From: Cellulomonas shaoxiangyii
GTDB taxonomy: Bacteria; Actinomycetota; Actinomycetes; Actinomycetales; Cellulomonadaceae
DNA length: 64,000 nucleotides
Assembly: GCF_004798685.1 (NCBI RefSeq)
Contig: NZ_CP039291.1
Location: forward strand, 806,001 to 870,000
Direction of reading: 5' to 3'
The notes under the pieces are model-generated. The model saw nothing but the letters and a program-made list of their open reading frames with translations, ran no database searches and was not told where the DNA came from. Shown one piece after another: positions 1 to 10,020 of the stretch (its first letter is position 1; each line of letters starts with the position of its first letter). A program made the position numbers and the translations under genes.

Positions 1-341
1 CTGATCGCCTCGAGCACCTGCCGGGGGGACAGCCCCGACGCGGCCGTGACGGCGATGCCGGTCGCGATGCGGCGCTTGAGCCCGGCCACGCGGACCATGA
101 AGAACTCGTCGAGGTTGGACGCGAAGATCGCGAGGAACCGCACGCGCTCCAGCAGCGGCTGCTCCGGGTCCTCCGCGAGCTCGAGGACACGCTGGTTGAA
201 CGCGAGCCACGAGAGCTCGCGGTCGAGGAACCGGTCGTCGGGGAGCGGCGTGGGCGCGGGCAGCTCCCGCGGGTCCTCGGTGTCGACGTGCTCGGCGATG
301 CTCGCGGCGAGCTGCGGGTCGATCGCAGGGGCGTCGGTCAT
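1..341 (-). CDS. ppk: Polyphosphate kinase 1, N-terminal part (runs off the window)
   Basis: PPK1 makes long-chain polyphosphate from ATP. Only the first ~113 residues are visible. After a short acidic leader they read [20 protein letters not shown], then [19 protein letters not shown], the signature start of the PPK1 N-terminal domain. The ATG at 341 is chosen because the ATG at 349 hits a stop after three codons. The catalytic histidine domains lie outside the window. The gene follows mshD in the same direction with about 100 bp between, so the two may share a transcript; mshD-ppk neighbourhoods are common in actinobacteria. A second, unrelated polyphosphate kinase (PPK2) lies near 53 kb. 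Confidence 0.93.
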   Translation of the reverse strand, partial: MTDAPAIDPQLAASIAEHVDTEDPRELPAPTPLPDDRFLDRELSWLAFNQRVLELAEDPEQPLLERVRFLAIFASNLDEFFMVRVAGLKRRIATGIAVTAASGLSPRQVLEAI

Positions 342-444
342 GTGCCCATGGTGGCACCGCCGGGTGAACCCGTCGTGTCGTCGTGGCGGAGCGTCACGTG
401 CGGGGAACGTCACCTCCGCGGGGCGTCGGCACGAGGGCGGGGCG

Positions 445-1416
445 TCAGCGCGCGGGAGGCGCGCCGTCCGGCGCGGGGCCGTACATGACGTCGACGGCGG
501 CGCGCCGGAAGCCCGCCCGCTCGTACGTGTGCACGGCCACCGTGTTCTCGGCGCCCGTGTAGAGGATCGCCGTGCGCAGCCCGCGCTCGCGCAGGTGCGC
601 GAGCCCGAGCGCGGTCAGCGCGCGTCCCAGGCCGAGGCCCTGTGCGTCCGGGTCGACGCCGACGACGTAGATCTCGCCGACCTCCTCGTCGGCCCCCGCG
701 TCGGGCGCCGCACCGCGCGGGTGGACCTTGGTCCACACCGAGCCGAGCAGCTGGCCGTCGCGCTCGGCGAGCAGGAAGCCGGCCGGGTCGAACCACGGCT
801 CGTCCTCCCGCGCGCGCAGGTCGGCCGACGTCATGCGGCCCTGCTCCGGGTGGTGCGCGAACGCGCGCGCGTTGACGCGCCGCCACGCCTCCTCGTCCTG
901 GCCGGGCACGAACGGGCGCACCGTGACGCCCGCGGGCAGCGCGGCCGGCGCGGGCGGGTGCGCCTCGAGGTCGACGGCCATCCGCAGCAGCTCGCGCACG
1001 ACGACCAGGCCGGCGGCGTCCGCCGTCGCGCGCGCGGCCGGGACGTCCCCGTGCGCCCACACCGAGAGGCGGCGGCCGGGCACGGTGGCGGTCTCCGCCT
1101 GCGCGGCCACGAGCAGCGCCGACGCCACGCCGCGCCGCCGGTGGTCGGGGTGGACGACGACCTCGCCGCTCACCCGCGTCGACGTGCCCACGTCGAGCTG
1201 CGCGTAGCCGACGAGCGTCCCGTCGGCGGCGTGCGCGAGCAGGTGCACGACCGGCGCCTCGGGCTCGGTGAGCCACAGCAGCGGCTGCTCGGACAGGGGC
1301 GCCACGCCGTCGGCACGGGTCGCGTCGTGGTGCAGGCGCCCGACCGCGTCCGCCGTGGCGGGGTCCAGGGGCCCCGCGACGGCCGTCACGAGCGTCGCGT
1401 CGGTGTCGGACGTCAT
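445..1416 (-). CDS. mshD: Mycothiol synthase
   Basis: MshD acetylates Cys-GlcN-Ins with acetyl-CoA, the last step of mycothiol synthesis in actinobacteria. The 323-residue protein has the expected two tandem GNAT domains. The first holds [18 protein letters not shown] (acetyl-CoA loop, about residues 85-102). The second holds [20 protein letters not shown] near residue 240, followed by [21 protein letters not shown], typical of MshD. The ATG at 1416 gives a normal family length. It is cytoplasmic, with no signal peptide. It lies upstream of ppk and is divergent from the oxidoreductase at 1573. Mycothiol synthesis supports placement in the Actinobacteria. Confidence 0.92.
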   Translation of the reverse strand: MTSDTDATLVTAVAGPLDPATADAVGRLHHDATRADGVAPLSEQPLLWLTEPEAPVVHLLAHAADGTLVGYAQLDVGTSTRVSGEVVVHPDHRRRGVASALLVAAQAETATVPGRRLSVWAHGDVPAARATADAAGLVVVRELLRMAVDLEAHPPAPAALPAGVTVRPFVPGQDEEAWRRVNARAFAHHPEQGRMTSADLRAREDEPWFDPAGFLLAERDGQLLGSVWTKVHPRGAAPDAGADEEVGEIYVVGVDPDAQGLGLGRALTALGLAHLRERGLRTAILYTGAENTVAVHTYERAGFRRAAVDVMYGPAPDGAPPAR

Positions 1417-1572
1417 GCGCCCATCCCATCACGCGACGGTCCGGTGCGGGGCGGGTGGGCCAGGAGGGCCCTCCCGCTCGTCGGCGGCGTGTGGAGGCCT
1501 CGTGCACGTGGGCCCTCCGACGCTGACGCACCCGTCCCGGACGCGGGGTCCGCCGGTACCGTGGACGCCGCC

Positions 1573-2847
1573 ATGGACTCTCCCGCCAGCGCCACCCCCG
1601 CCCTGCGCGGGCGGCGCGCGCGCCGGGCGACGCGCGGTCCCCGCACGGTCGAGGTCGACGTCGTCGTGATCGGTGCGGGCCAGGCCGGCCTCTCCGCCGC
1701 CTACCACCTGCAGCGGACCGGGCTCGTGGCCGTCGGGTCGCGGGGCTGGGAGCAGGCGGCGGGCACGTTCGTCGTCCTGGACGACAACGCGCGGGCCGGC
1801 GGTGCGTGGCAGCACCGCTGGCGCAGCCTGACGATGGCCGACGCGCACGGGATCCACGACCTGCCCGGCATGCCGCTCGTGGTCGTCGACCCGGCCGAGC
1901 CCGCCGCCGACGCCGTGCCCTACTACTTCGCGCAGTACGAGGACGCCTACGGGCTGAACGTGCAGCGGCCCGTGCGCGTCGAGCGCCTCGAGCGCGCCCG
2001 CGACGGCGGGCCCGAGCCCCGCTTCCTCGTCACCACCCGCCACGCCGAGCACCCCGGCGAGGTCGTCGTGTGGGCCGCCCGGGGCGTGGTGAGCGCGTCC
2101 GGCACGTGGCAGCGGCCGTTCTGGCCCTCGTACCCCGGCCGGGCGACGTTCCGCGGCCGCCAGCTGCACACGCACGACTACCGGGACGCGAAGGACCTCG
2201 CCGACGGTCACGTCGTCGTCGTCGGCGGCGGCACGTCGGCCGTCCAGCTGCTGCTGCAGCTCGCGGAGGTCACGACGACGACCTGGGTGACGCGCCGCCC
2301 GCCGCGGTGGTCCGACGCCGAGTTCACGCCCGAGCTCGGCCGCGAGGCGGTGTCCCGCGTCGACGAGCGGACGCGCGCGGGGCTGCCGCCGCGCTCGGTC
2401 GTCAGCGTCACCGGCCTGCCGCTGACGCCCGCGTACCGGGCCGGCATCGCGTCCGGCGTGCTGCGCGCGCGCTGCGTGTTCGACCGCATCGAGCCCGACG
2501 GCGTGGCCTGGGACGCGTCCGCGCCCGCCGTGGTCGAGGACGACCCCGGCCCCGACCTGCCGCCGGACCTGCCGGGCGCCGTGCCCGAGCTCGGCGGCTG
2601 GGTCGAGGGGCCGCCGTTCGTCGCGGCGCGCACGATCCTGTGGGCGACGGGCTTCCGCGCGACGCTCGACCACCTCGCCCCGCTCGGGCTGCGCGCACCC
2701 GGCGGCGGCATCCGGATGGACGGCACCGAGGTCGTCGGCGAGCCGCGCCTGCAGCTGGTCGGCTACGGCCCGAGCGCGTCGACCGTCGGCGCGAACCGCG
2801 CGGGGCGCGAGGCCGTCCGCCGGCTGCGCCGCACGCTGAGCTGGTAG
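1573..2847 (+). CDS. FAD/NAD(P)-dependent oxidoreductase, flavin monooxygenase-like
   Basis: The 424-residue protein has two dinucleotide-binding motifs: VVVIGAGQAGLSAAYHL near the N-terminus for FAD, and HVVVVGGGTSAVQLLLQL about 190 residues later for NAD(P)H. A late ILWATGFR motif is typical of class B flavoprotein monooxygenases and the CzcO/trimethylamine-monooxygenase-like group. The substrate cannot be told from sequence; members oxidise sulfides, amines or ketones, or act only as reductases. The reading frame is open far upstream, but recognisable protein begins at the ATG at 1573, just before the FAD motif; a GTG at 1561 is an alternative. The gene diverges from mshD and converges on the GH5 gene across a strong hairpin. 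Confidence 0.8.
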   Translation: MDSPASATPALRGRRARRATRGPRTVEVDVVVIGAGQAGLSAAYHLQRTGLVAVGSRGWEQAAGTFVVLDDNARAGGAWQHRWRSLTMADAHGIHDLPGMPLVVVDPAEPAADAVPYYFAQYEDAYGLNVQRPVRVERLERARDGGPEPRFLVTTRHAEHPGEVVVWAARGVVSASGTWQRPFWPSYPGRATFRGRQLHTHDYRDAKDLADGHVVVVGGGTSAVQLLLQLAEVTTTTWVTRRPPRWSDAEFTPELGREAVSRVDERTRAGLPPRSVVSVTGLPLTPAYRAGIASGVLRARCVFDRIEPDGVAWDASAPAVVEDDPGPDLPPDLPGAVPELGGWVEGPPFVAARTILWATGFRATLDHLAPLGLRAPGGGIRMDGTEVVGEPRLQLVGYGPSASTVGANRAGREAVRRLRRTLSW

Positions 2848-2883
2848 CCGCCGGGACGGTGCGCGACCGCGCCACGCGACGCG

Positions 2884-2922
2884 GACGACGGCCCCCGCCC
2901 GGTGCGGGCGGAGGCCGTCGTC
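2884..2922. terminator. Bidirectional terminator hairpin
   Basis: A long inverted repeat sits between the convergent oxidoreductase and GH5 genes. GACGACGGCC pairs with GGCCGTCGTC, and after one mismatch CCGCCC pairs with GGGCGG around a short loop. There is no T-tract, as usual in high-GC actinobacteria. Confidence 0.75.
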
Positions 2923-2961
2923 GTCACGCGGGTGCCGGGGTCTGCCCGGCGGGGTGCGGTG

Positions 2962-4398
2962 TCAGGAGCAGGACACCGCGACGGCACCGGTCGGGGCGGG
3001 GCCCGAGCCGATGAAGCCGTAGCTCGTCGTCTGCCCGGCACCGAGGGTGCCGTTCCACGCGGCGTTGGTCACCGTGACGGAGCTGCCGGAGCCGCTGAAC
3101 GCGCCGCTCCAGCCCTGCGAGACGGACGCGCCCGACGGGAGCGTGAACTGCGTGCGCCACGACGACGTGCCCGCCGAGCCGGCCCGCACGTCGACCGAGC
3201 CCTGGAAGCCGCCCGGCCACGAGCCGGTGATCCGCAGGGTCGCGGTGCAGGCGCCGGACGGGTTCTGCGTCGGCGTCGCGGTCGGCGTCGGCGTGGCCGT
3301 GGGAGTCGCGGTGGGCGTCGGCGTCCGTGTCGGCGTCGGCGTCGGCGTGGGGGTTCGTGTGGGCGTCGGCGTCGGCGTCGGCGTCGCGCCGCCGAAGAAC
3401 GTCGCCGTGCGCGCGGTGGCCCTGATGCCGTTCGCGCCGTCGAAGATCCGCGTGCCCCACGACGTCTTCCGCGCCGGGTCGAAGCCCGTGACCATGTCGA
3501 GGTACTCGACGCCGCCGCCGTTGCCCGACCACGACCAGCCGTAGTACCCGATGCCGCGGCGCTGCGCCTCGGCCATGATCGTGTCCTCGTCGGGGTTGCC
3601 GTCGGAGTGGTCGAACCCGAACTCGCCGATGACCAGCGGGAGGCCGTGCGCGGCGAACGCGTCGAGGTACGACGTGATCGTCGACGCCTGCGCGTAGACG
3701 CCGTACATGTGCACCGAGAAGAGCACGTTCCCGTCGGGGTCCGCCGCCGCGACCGTGGGCGCCTGGTCGCGCATGATGCCGCCCCAGTCCTGGCCCCACA
3801 TCGGGGCGTCCACGACGATGTTGTGCCGCAGACCGGCGGCGCGGATGGTCCGGATCGCGGCGGACGTGTCCGCCGCCCAGCCGGCCGACACCGACGCGGT
3901 GTTGCCGTAGGGCTCGTTGCCGATGTTGATCTGGATGAAGTCCTCGGTGCCCTGCAGGACCGACCTCAGGCCGGTCCAGTAGGTGGCGGCCTGGGCCAGC
4001 GTCGCGGCGCCGGACTGCTCGCCGTACCCCGTGGTGTCGTGGACCTCGAGCATGCAGACCAGCTGGTTCGCGCGGCACAGGGAGATGACGTTCGCGACGT
4101 CGGTCGCGTCGTTCCTCGTCCAGCGCGTGCCGTCGGAGAGCACGACGCGCAGGGCGTTGGCGCCGGCGGCGCGGATGGCGGGGATCGCCGTGGGCGTCTG
4201 CGACGCGTACCAGGTGTGCGCGTGGCTGACGCCGCGCGCGACGAACGGGGTGCCGTTCTCCTCGACGAGCCGGGCCCCCTCGATGTGGAGGCCGACCGGC
4301 TCCGCCGCCGAGGCGGAGGTCGCCGCGGCGGTGAGCCCGCCGAGTGCGAGCAGCGCGGCCGCGGAGGCCGCGACCGCGCGCGTGGACAGGTGCTTCAT
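2962..4398 (-). CDS. Secreted endo-beta-1,4-mannanase, GH5 (subfamily 8-like) with CBM2
   Basis: A 478-residue exo-enzyme predicted to cut mannan backbones. Order: Sec signal peptide (1-31, cleavage after SASA), GH5 catalytic domain (about 34-335), Thr-Pro-rich linker (339-380), and a C-terminal family 2 carbohydrate-binding module (383-478) with surface tryptophans in SWPGG, WRTQF, QGWSG and AAWNG and a terminal Cys pair. The acid/base is Glu162 in NIGNEPYGN and the nucleophile Glu259 in VIGEFG. The catalytic domain closely resembles streptomycete ManA-type mannanases (GVSHAHTWY, VHDTTGYGE). The ATG at 4398 has GAGG upstream; an open extension to 4485 lacks a signal. CBM2 usually binds cellulose or xylan, which would place the enzyme on plant cell walls. 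It shares an upstream motif with the GH26 gene near 40.2 kb. Confidence 0.93.
   Translation of the reverse strand: MKHLSTRAVAASAAALLALGGLTAAATSASAAEPVGLHIEGARLVEENGTPFVARGVSHAHTWYASQTPTAIPAIRAAGANALRVVLSDGTRWTRNDATDVANVISLCRANQLVCMLEVHDTTGYGEQSGAATLAQAATYWTGLRSVLQGTEDFIQINIGNEPYGNTASVSAGWAADTSAAIRTIRAAGLRHNIVVDAPMWGQDWGGIMRDQAPTVAAADPDGNVLFSVHMYGVYAQASTITSYLDAFAAHGLPLVIGEFGFDHSDGNPDEDTIMAEAQRRGIGYYGWSWSGNGGGVEYLDMVTGFDPARKTSWGTRIFDGANGIRATARTATFFGGATPTPTPTPTRTPTPTPTPTRTPTPTATPTATPTPTATPTQNPSGACTATLRITGSWPGGFQGSVDVRAGSAGTSSWRTQFTLPSGASVSQGWSGAFSGSGSSVTVTNAAWNGTLGAGQTTSYGFIGSGPAPTGAVAVSCS
3262..3390 (-). repeat. Thr-Pro linker microsatellite in the GH5 gene
   Basis: This stretch is built of GTCGGC/GTCGGT-like hexamers on the + strand and encodes the alternating Thr-Pro linker with occasional Arg or Ala. 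Such linkers keep catalytic and binding modules apart and are often O-glycosylated. The near-perfect DNA repeat makes the length prone to slippage. Confidence 0.85.
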
Positions 4399-4519
4399 GG
4401 GACGTCCTCGTTCCGCAGAAGTAGGTGCTGACGAGCACCCGCCCGCCTGTCCGCCGGCCGGGAGCGCGCGGGGTGCGCCGGTCACACAACCAGCAGCGCC
4501 GGGGCCGCTCCACGGCCTA

Positions 4520-4530
4520 AACGCTTCGCC
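4520..4530 (-). promoter_or_regulatory. Putative LacI-type operator upstream of the GH5 mannanase
   Basis: Read on the coding strand the site is GGCGAAGCGTTTAGG, about 122 bp before the start codon. It fits the loose LacI-family core GAAnCGnTT and matches the sequence about 100 bp before the GH26 mannanase (40297-40308). Inferred from two instances only. Confidence 0.4.
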
Positions 4531-4603
4531 GTCCCGGTGCCCACGCGGCCGCGGCCCGGCCCCCGTGGGGTACCGGGCCGCGGCCGTCGGCGGGCTCGCG
4601 CGC

Positions 4604-6697
4604 TCAGTCGCTGGACGCGGCCGGCGTCGCCAGACCTGCGGCGATGAGGTCCATGACCGACGCGTCCGCGAGCGTGGTCGCGTCGCCGACCGTGCGGTGC
4701 TCGGCCACGTCGCGCAGCAGGCGGCGCATGATCTTGCCGGACCGGGTCTTGGGCAGCTCCGCGACGACGAGGATCTGCCGCGGCTTGGCGATGGGGCCGA
4801 TCGCGCGGGCGACGTGGTCGCGCAGCGTCCTCTGCACGGTGGCGGCGTCGGAGCCGGCCGCCTCCGTGGCGTCGCCGCGCAGGATGACGAACGCGACGAC
4901 CGCCTGGCCGGTCGTCTCGTCGGTCGCGCCCACGACCGCGGCCTCCGCGACCCACGGGTGGGAGACGAGGGCCGACTCGATCTCGGTCGTCGACAGCCGG
5001 TGGCCGGAGACGTTCATGACGTCGTCGACGCGGCCCAGCAGCCAGATGTCCCCGTCGTCGTCCTTCTTCGCCCCGTCACCCGCGAAGTACACGTCCTTGA
5101 AGCGGGACCAGTAGGTGTCCTTGTACCGCTCGGGGTCGCCCCAGATCCCGCGCAGCATCGCGGGCCAGGGCTCGGTCAGCACCAGGTAGCCGCCGTGGCC
5201 GTCGGGCACCGGCTTGGCGTCGTCGTCCACCACGTCGGCCGCGATGCCGGGCAGCGGCACCTGCGCCGAGCCGGGCTTGGTCGTCGTCACCCCGGGCAGG
5301 GGGCTGATCATGATCGCGCCCGTCTCCGTCTGCCACCACGTGTCGACGATCGGCGTCCGGTCCCCGCCGATCACCCGGCGGTACCACATCCACGCCTCCG
5401 GGTTGATGGGCTCACCCACCGACCCGAGCACCCGCAGCGACGACAGGTCGAACTGCGCGGGGATGTCCTCGCCCCACTTCATGCACGTGCGGATCGCCGT
5501 CGGGGCCGTGTACAGGATCGACACCCCGTACTTCTGCACGATCTCCCACCAGCGCCCGCGGTGCGGCGTGTCCGGCGTGCCCTCGTAGATCACCTGCGTC
5601 GCACCGTTGACCAGCGGCCCGTAGACGACGTACGTGTGCCCGGTGACCCAGCCGATGTCGGCCGTGCACCAGTAGACGTCGGTCTCCGGCTTGAGGTCGA
5701 AGACGTTGAGGTGCGTGTACGCCGCCTGCGCCAGGTAGCCACCCGTCGTGTGGAAGATGCCCTTCGGCTTCCCGGTCGTGCCCGACGTGTAGAGGATGAA
5801 CAGCGGGTGCTCCGCCTCGACCTCCACCGGCGTGTGCTGCGCCGACGCGACGTCCACGGCCTCGTGCCACCAGACGTCCCGGCCCTGCGTCCACTCGACC
5901 GGCTGGCCCGTGCGGCGCACGACGAGCACGTGATCGACGGTGGGCGCGCCCTTGGCGAGGGCCTCGTCGACCGCCGGCTTGAGGGCGGTCGGGGCACCGC
6001 GGCGGAAGCCGCCGTCGGCCGTCACGACCAGCTTCGCCTCGGCGTCGAGGATCCGGGAGCTCAGCGCCTCGGCCGAGAACCCGCCGAAGACCACCGAGTG
6101 CGGCGCGCCGATGCGGGCGCACGCGAGCATCGTGATGACCGCCTCGGGGATCAGCGGCATGTAGATCGCGACGCGGTCGCCCGTGCGCACGCCGAGCGCG
6201 GCGATCGCGTTCGCGGCCTTCGACACCTCGCGCAGCAGGTCGGCGTACGTGAGCGTGCGGGTGTCGCCGCCCTCGCCCTCGAAGTGCAGCGCGACGCGGT
6301 CGCCGTGGCCCGCCTCGACGTGCCGGTCGACCGCGTTGTACGTCGCGTTCAGGCGTCCGTCGGCGAACCAGCGCGCGAACGGCGCGTCCGACCAGTCGAG
6401 GGTCTGCGTGAACGGCGTCGACCACGTGAGCAGGCTCCGTGCCTGGTCGCCCCAGAAGCCGGGCCGGTCCGCGTTCGCCCAGGCGTGGAGGTCGGCGGTC
6501 GCGTTCGCCTGTGCGGCGAACTCGGGCGTCGGCGGGAAGCGGCGGTCCTCCGTCAGGAGGTTCTCCAGGCCCGTCGACGCCGCCGCGGGCGCGCTCCCGG
6601 GTGCGGCAGGTGCGACGGGCGCGGCCTCGGTCGGGGTGGGGGCGGCGGACGGTTCGGTCACGGTGTCTCCCTGCGCAACGGCGTCGGTGCGGCTCAT
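4604..6697 (-). CDS. acs: Acetyl-CoA synthetase (AMP-forming)
   Basis: Activates acetate to acetyl-CoA with ATP through acetyl-AMP. The 697-residue protein carries all ANL-family hallmarks: the P-loop [11 protein letters not shown], the [18 protein letters not shown] segment typical of Acs, [26 protein letters not shown], and [14 protein letters not shown] with the catalytic lysine that protein acetyltransferases modify in many bacteria. The ATG at 6697 adds an Ala/Pro-rich leader of about 40 residues before the conserved start; a GTG 12 codons later is an alternative. An AcuC-type deacetylase, the usual partner of Acs regulation, is at 55.8 kb, but the two are not adjacent. Confidence 0.95.
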   Translation of the reverse strand: MSRTDAVAQGDTVTEPSAAPTPTEAAPVAPAAPGSAPAAASTGLENLLTEDRRFPPTPEFAAQANATADLHAWANADRPGFWGDQARSLLTWSTPFTQTLDWSDAPFARWFADGRLNATYNAVDRHVEAGHGDRVALHFEGEGGDTRTLTYADLLREVSKAANAIAALGVRTGDRVAIYMPLIPEAVITMLACARIGAPHSVVFGGFSAEALSSRILDAEAKLVVTADGGFRRGAPTALKPAVDEALAKGAPTVDHVLVVRRTGQPVEWTQGRDVWWHEAVDVASAQHTPVEVEAEHPLFILYTSGTTGKPKGIFHTTGGYLAQAAYTHLNVFDLKPETDVYWCTADIGWVTGHTYVVYGPLVNGATQVIYEGTPDTPHRGRWWEIVQKYGVSILYTAPTAIRTCMKWGEDIPAQFDLSSLRVLGSVGEPINPEAWMWYRRVIGGDRTPIVDTWWQTETGAIMISPLPGVTTTKPGSAQVPLPGIAADVVDDDAKPVPDGHGGYLVLTEPWPAMLRGIWGDPERYKDTYWSRFKDVYFAGDGAKKDDDGDIWLLGRVDDVMNVSGHRLSTTEIESALVSHPWVAEAAVVGATDETTGQAVVAFVILRGDATEAAGSDAATVQRTLRDHVARAIGPIAKPRQILVVAELPKTRSGKIMRRLLRDVAEHRTVGDATTLADASVMDLIAAGLATPAASSD

Positions 6698-6822
6698 CGG
6701 TGCTGACCCGAGGGTCCTCGGCACGGACCTTAGCCCTGCGCACCGGCGACGCGCACGCCTCCGACGTGCCCGTCCGCGCCGTCCGCTCCGTCCGCTACGT
6801 CCCGGACCGCGGGCGGCGGGGG

Positions 6823-7746
6823 TCACACCGCCCGGTTGCGCTCCCGGAAGACGCCCAGGTGCACGCCGCGCCGCCGGGCGAGCGCCGCGACCACGCCCGC
6901 CACGAGCACCAGCACGCCGGCGACCAGCAGCGTCCCCGAGGTCGCCGCCACGGTCGTCTCCACGGTCGTGCGTGACCACGCCTCGCCGACGACCGCGAGC
7001 GCCTGCTGCCGGGCGATGCCCGGTGCGTACAGCGCCAGGCCGCCGAGCGCGGCGAGCGCCGTGCCGCCCGCCAGCGGCACGGCGGGCGTCCACAGCCCCA
7101 GCAGCACGACCGCCGCGAGCGCCAGCGCGCCGACGGAGACGAGCACGATGCCGAGCGTCTCGAGCGACGCGTCCCAGTCGCCCGCCTGGACCGTGAGCAC
7201 GCGCGACTGGCCGACGAGCGTCACGAGCGCCGCGACGGGGGCGAGCAGCAGCCCCACGAGCACGCCGAGCACGTGCGTGCCCGGGTGGACCGTGCGGGGT
7301 GCGTTCGGGTCCGGGAAGAGGTCGTCGTCGCCCTCCGGGTCGCTGCGGGTGCTCCGGTCGCTCCGGTCGCCGCGCGCGGTCGCCGGGCCGGCCGCCGCGT
7401 CGGCGCGGGCGTCGTGCGGGGGGCTCCCGCGCCCGGCGGCACCCGGTGCGCCGGCGGCGGTCGCGCCCGCGGGACGTGGCGGGGTCGCGGCCGCCGCCGG
7501 CGGGCTCGTCGCCGGGTGGGTCGCCGCGGTCGTCGGCCGGCCGGGCGCCGCGGGCGCCGGGCCCGCTGCCTCGTCGCCGGGTGCTCCTGCCCCCGGCGCG
7601 CCGGGGGACGTCGGGGCGGTGCCGACCGGCTCCGGCGGCGTGGGCGCGGGACGCGCGACGGCGTGCCGACCCGTGTCGGTGCCGGGCTCGCCGGAGTCGG
7701 AGTGCCCGGGGCCGTCCGTGGGCCGCTGGGCGTCGGACGTGCTCAT
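6823..7746 (-). CDS. Unknown Pro/Ala-rich membrane protein
   Basis: Not recognised. The 307-residue product has a low-complexity Pro/Ala/Gly N-terminal half (about 1-145) ending in the acidic patch [14 protein letters not shown] hydrophobic half follows with about four membrane segments (starting at [20 protein letters not shown]), ending in an Arg-rich cytoplasmic tail. There are no Cys or His motifs to suggest catalysis. It lies upstream of acs in the same direction, about 125 bp away, so it may be expressed with it. Many actinobacteria encode similar disordered-plus-four-helix proteins of unknown role. The protein is supported by its ATG start, length and clean hydrophobicity pattern. Confidence 0.7.
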   Translation of the reverse strand: MSTSDAQRPTDGPGHSDSGEPGTDTGRHAVARPAPTPPEPVGTAPTSPGAPGAGAPGDEAAGPAPAAPGRPTTAATHPATSPPAAAATPPRPAGATAAGAPGAAGRGSPPHDARADAAAGPATARGDRSDRSTRSDPEGDDDLFPDPNAPRTVHPGTHVLGVLVGLLLAPVAALVTLVGQSRVLTVQAGDWDASLETLGIVLVSVGALALAAVVLLGLWTPAVPLAGGTALAALGGLALYAPGIARQQALAVVGEAWSRTTVETTVAATSGTLLVAGVLVLVAGVVAALARRRGVHLGVFRERNRAV

Positions 7747-7887
7747 GCGTGCTCCCCGGGTCGCGCCTCGGCGTCCGTGGACACCTCGTCACGTCCACGC
7801 TAGTGCCGTCCACGCGGCGTCGTCGCGCGGCGCGCGGCGGGCGGGCCGGGTCCGCGCGGTGGGGTCGCACGTTCGGCCCAGTCGACC

Positions 7888-7943
7888 GGGGTCAGCAGGC
7901 CGGGGTCAGCGCGCCGGGGTCAGCGCGCCGGGGTCAGCGCAGC
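7888..7943. repeat. Four 14-bp tandem repeats across the end of the FNT gene
   Basis: Four adjacent units of GGGGTCAGCGCGCC, the first and last with one or two changes. The stop codon of the formate/nitrite-type gene (TCA at 7934-7936 on the + strand) lies in the last unit, so the stop-bearing 3' end of the gene has been amplified outward. Confidence 0.85.
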
Positions 7944-8809
7944 GCTCCCTCGTCCGGCACCTCGGCCGGCACGGGCAGGGAGAGCAGCACGCCGGCCGGC
8001 ACGGGCGCCGGGGGAGCGAGGCGCGTGGCGGGTGCCACCGCCGGCCGCACGCCGTAGGCGTAGGCCGCGCCCACGAGCAGCGCGCCACCGACCGTGTTGC
8101 CGACACCGACCGCCAGCAGGTTCCGTCCCGCCTCGGCGAGCGTCGCGTGCGGCAGGTCGCCGTACAGCGCGAGCGAGAACGTCGTCATGTTCGCCACGAC
8201 GTGCTCGAAGCCGGAGGTGATGAAGACCATGACGCAGCCCACCACGACCGCGACGCCGGCGGTGCCGGCGCCGATCCGCCCCCAGCACCAGACGGCGAGG
8301 CAGACCAGCACGTTGCACAGGATGCCGCGCACGACGAGCTCGGACGTGGTCGCCTCGGCCTTGTGCGCGACCATGCGCGCGAGCGCCTCGCCCGCCGCGG
8401 TGCCCGGCCCGGCGACGCCCGAGGTGTGCACGAGCGCGGCGAACAGCATCGCCCCGAGCAGGTTGCCGGCCAGCGCCGCCAGGAGCGCGACGAGGGCGCG
8501 CCCCCAGCCGACGCGCCCCAGCAGGGCACCCTGCGTGAGGATCATCATCGCGCTCGTCGCCAGCTCGCCACCGGCCACCAGGACGATCGTCAGGGCGATG
8601 CCGAACACGAGCCCGTTGACGAGCGGCGCCCATGGCGACCCCGCCGCGACGAGCGGGCCGCCCGCGGTCACCATGACGAGGACGCCGATGCCGATCGCGG
8701 CGCCCGCGAGCATGGTCCGGACGAGGAGCAGTCCCGGCGTGCGCAGCAGGGCCACCTTGTGCACGGCCGCGTCGGCGTGCGCGGCGACGGTCTCGGGGAT
8801 GGTCAGCAC
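7934..8809 (-). CDS. Formate/nitrite transporter (FNT) family channel
   Basis: A 291-residue integral membrane protein of the FocA/NirC family, pentameric channels for formate, nitrite or related small anions. Visible features are six or more hydrophobic helices and the family loops LATSAMMILTQGALLG and ITSGFEHVVANM, the latter containing the conserved FEH...NM segment near the pore. The GTG start at 8809 is chosen because the ATG at 8817 is out of frame and stops after four codons. It is divergent from the LacI gene at 8965. The substrate is uncertain; nearby nrdDG (28.8 kb) hints at anaerobic metabolism, but there is no pyruvate formate-lyase or nitrite reductase here. Confidence 0.87.
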   Translation of the reverse strand: MLTIPETVAAHADAAVHKVALLRTPGLLLVRTMLAGAAIGIGVLVMVTAGGPLVAAGSPWAPLVNGLVFGIALTIVLVAGGELATSAMMILTQGALLGRVGWGRALVALLAALAGNLLGAMLFAALVHTSGVAGPGTAAGEALARMVAHKAEATTSELVVRGILCNVLVCLAVWCWGRIGAGTAGVAVVVGCVMVFITSGFEHVVANMTTFSLALYGDLPHATLAEAGRNLLAVGVGNTVGGALLVGAAYAYGVRPAVAPATRLAPPAPVPAGVLLSLPVPAEVPDEGALR

Positions 8810-8964
8810 GCGTCCATCGTGGTGCCGCGCAACGGGTGTCACCCAGGACGAAAGGGCGTCCTCGCGCGCCGACCCGGCCACCGATCGGGGCCGGGACTGA
8901 CACAGTTGGCCCCGCGGGACCCCGGGACGACCCGACGGCCGCCCCGGAGGCAGGAGGACCACAG

Positions 8965-10020
8965 GTGGGACCGTCGGTCGCAGGTGGCGCCCGTGTGGCG
9001 ACGATGAGCGACGTCGCGCGGCGCGCGGGGGTGTCGAAGATGACGGTCTCCAACGTCCTGAACGGTCGGACGCGGGTGGGCGAGGCGACGCGGCGCCGGG
9101 TGCTCGAGGCGGTCGACGAGCTGGGCTACGAGATCAACCTCACGGCCCGCCGGCTGCGTGCGGGTCGTGTCGACACGGTCGCGCTCATCGTGCCGAGGTT
9201 CGACCACACGTACTTCGCCGAGCTCGCCACCTCGTTCGCGACGGAGGTCGCGAACCACGGTCGGCACCTCGTCGTGGCGCAGTCGGGCGCGAGCAAGGAG
9301 GGGGAGCTGTCGGAGCTCTCCCTGGCCCGGCTGCGGCAGTACGACGCGGTGGTGCTCAGCGCCGTCGGCCTGACGTACGACGAGGTGGACTCGCTGAGCA
9401 GCACGCAGCCGCTGGTGCTCCTCGGCGAGCAGGACGTCCCGCAGCGGTTCGACCACGTCAGCATCGGGAACGCCGAGGGCGCGCGCCTGGCCGTGCGCCA
9501 CCTCCTGGGCCGGGGCGCGCGCCGCGTGGCCGTCGTCGACGGTCCGTCGGTGGGGCCCGCCGGGACGGGAGCGCCCGGGGGGCTGGACCCGACGTCCGGG
9601 TTGCGCACGCAGGGCTGGCGCACGGCGCACGCGGACGTGGGGCTCGTGCCGGACGAGCGCCTCGTGCTGGGCGGTGCGCTCTACACGGCCCAGGGTGCGC
9701 GCGAGGTGGTGCTGCGCGCGCTAGCCGCCGGCCTCGCCCCCGACGCCGTCTTCGCCGTCACGGACGACATGGCGTACGGGGTGCTGGCGGCGCTGCACGA
9801 CGCGGGCCTGCGCGTGCCGCAGGACGTCGCGGTCGTGGGGTTCGACAACCTGCGGGGCAGCGAGTTCGCCGTCCCGGGGCTGTCCTCGGTCGACCCGGGC
9901 CGGGACTGGATCGCCCGCCAGGCGGTGTCGGTGATCGAGCGGCGGCTCGCGGGCGAGGCGTTCGAGCCCGTCCGGCTGACCACGCCGGTGGAGCTCGTGG
10001 TCCGCGGCTCGAGCGCCTGA
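8965..10020 (+). CDS. LacI-family transcriptional regulator
   Basis: 351 residues. After a short leader come the LacI helix-turn-helix ATMSDVARRAGVSKMTVSNVLNG and hinge helix (LTARRLRAGR), then a periplasmic-binding-protein-like ligand domain ending in VAVVGFDNLRGSEFAVPGLSSV. The GTG at 8965 is preferred because AGGAGG lies 7 bp upstream; an ATG at 9004 would give 338 residues. The gene sits directly before a CUT1-type sugar importer with two copies of a TGTATCGATA palindrome in its leader, so it probably represses that importer until its sugar binds. Effector unknown. Confidence 0.92.
   Translation: MGPSVAGGARVATMSDVARRAGVSKMTVSNVLNGRTRVGEATRRRVLEAVDELGYEINLTARRLRAGRVDTVALIVPRFDHTYFAELATSFATEVANHGRHLVVAQSGASKEGELSELSLARLRQYDAVVLSAVGLTYDEVDSLSSTQPLVLLGEQDVPQRFDHVSIGNAEGARLAVRHLLGRGARRVAVVDGPSVGPAGTGAPGGLDPTSGLRTQGWRTAHADVGLVPDERLVLGGALYTAQGAREVVLRALAAGLAPDAVFAVTDDMAYGVLAALHDAGLRVPQDVAVVGFDNLRGSEFAVPGLSSVDPGRDWIARQAVSVIERRLAGEAFEPVRLTTPVELVVRGSSA

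Noticed and set aside
46..1570. Long + strand extension of the oxidoreductase frame
   Set aside because: It is antisense to ppk and mshD and has Arg/Gly-rich shadow composition; the recognisable protein begins at 1573.
4604..7870. A single 1088-residue protein including acs
   Set aside because: The N-terminal third is in the shadow of the Pro-rich membrane protein gene; Acs starts at 6697.
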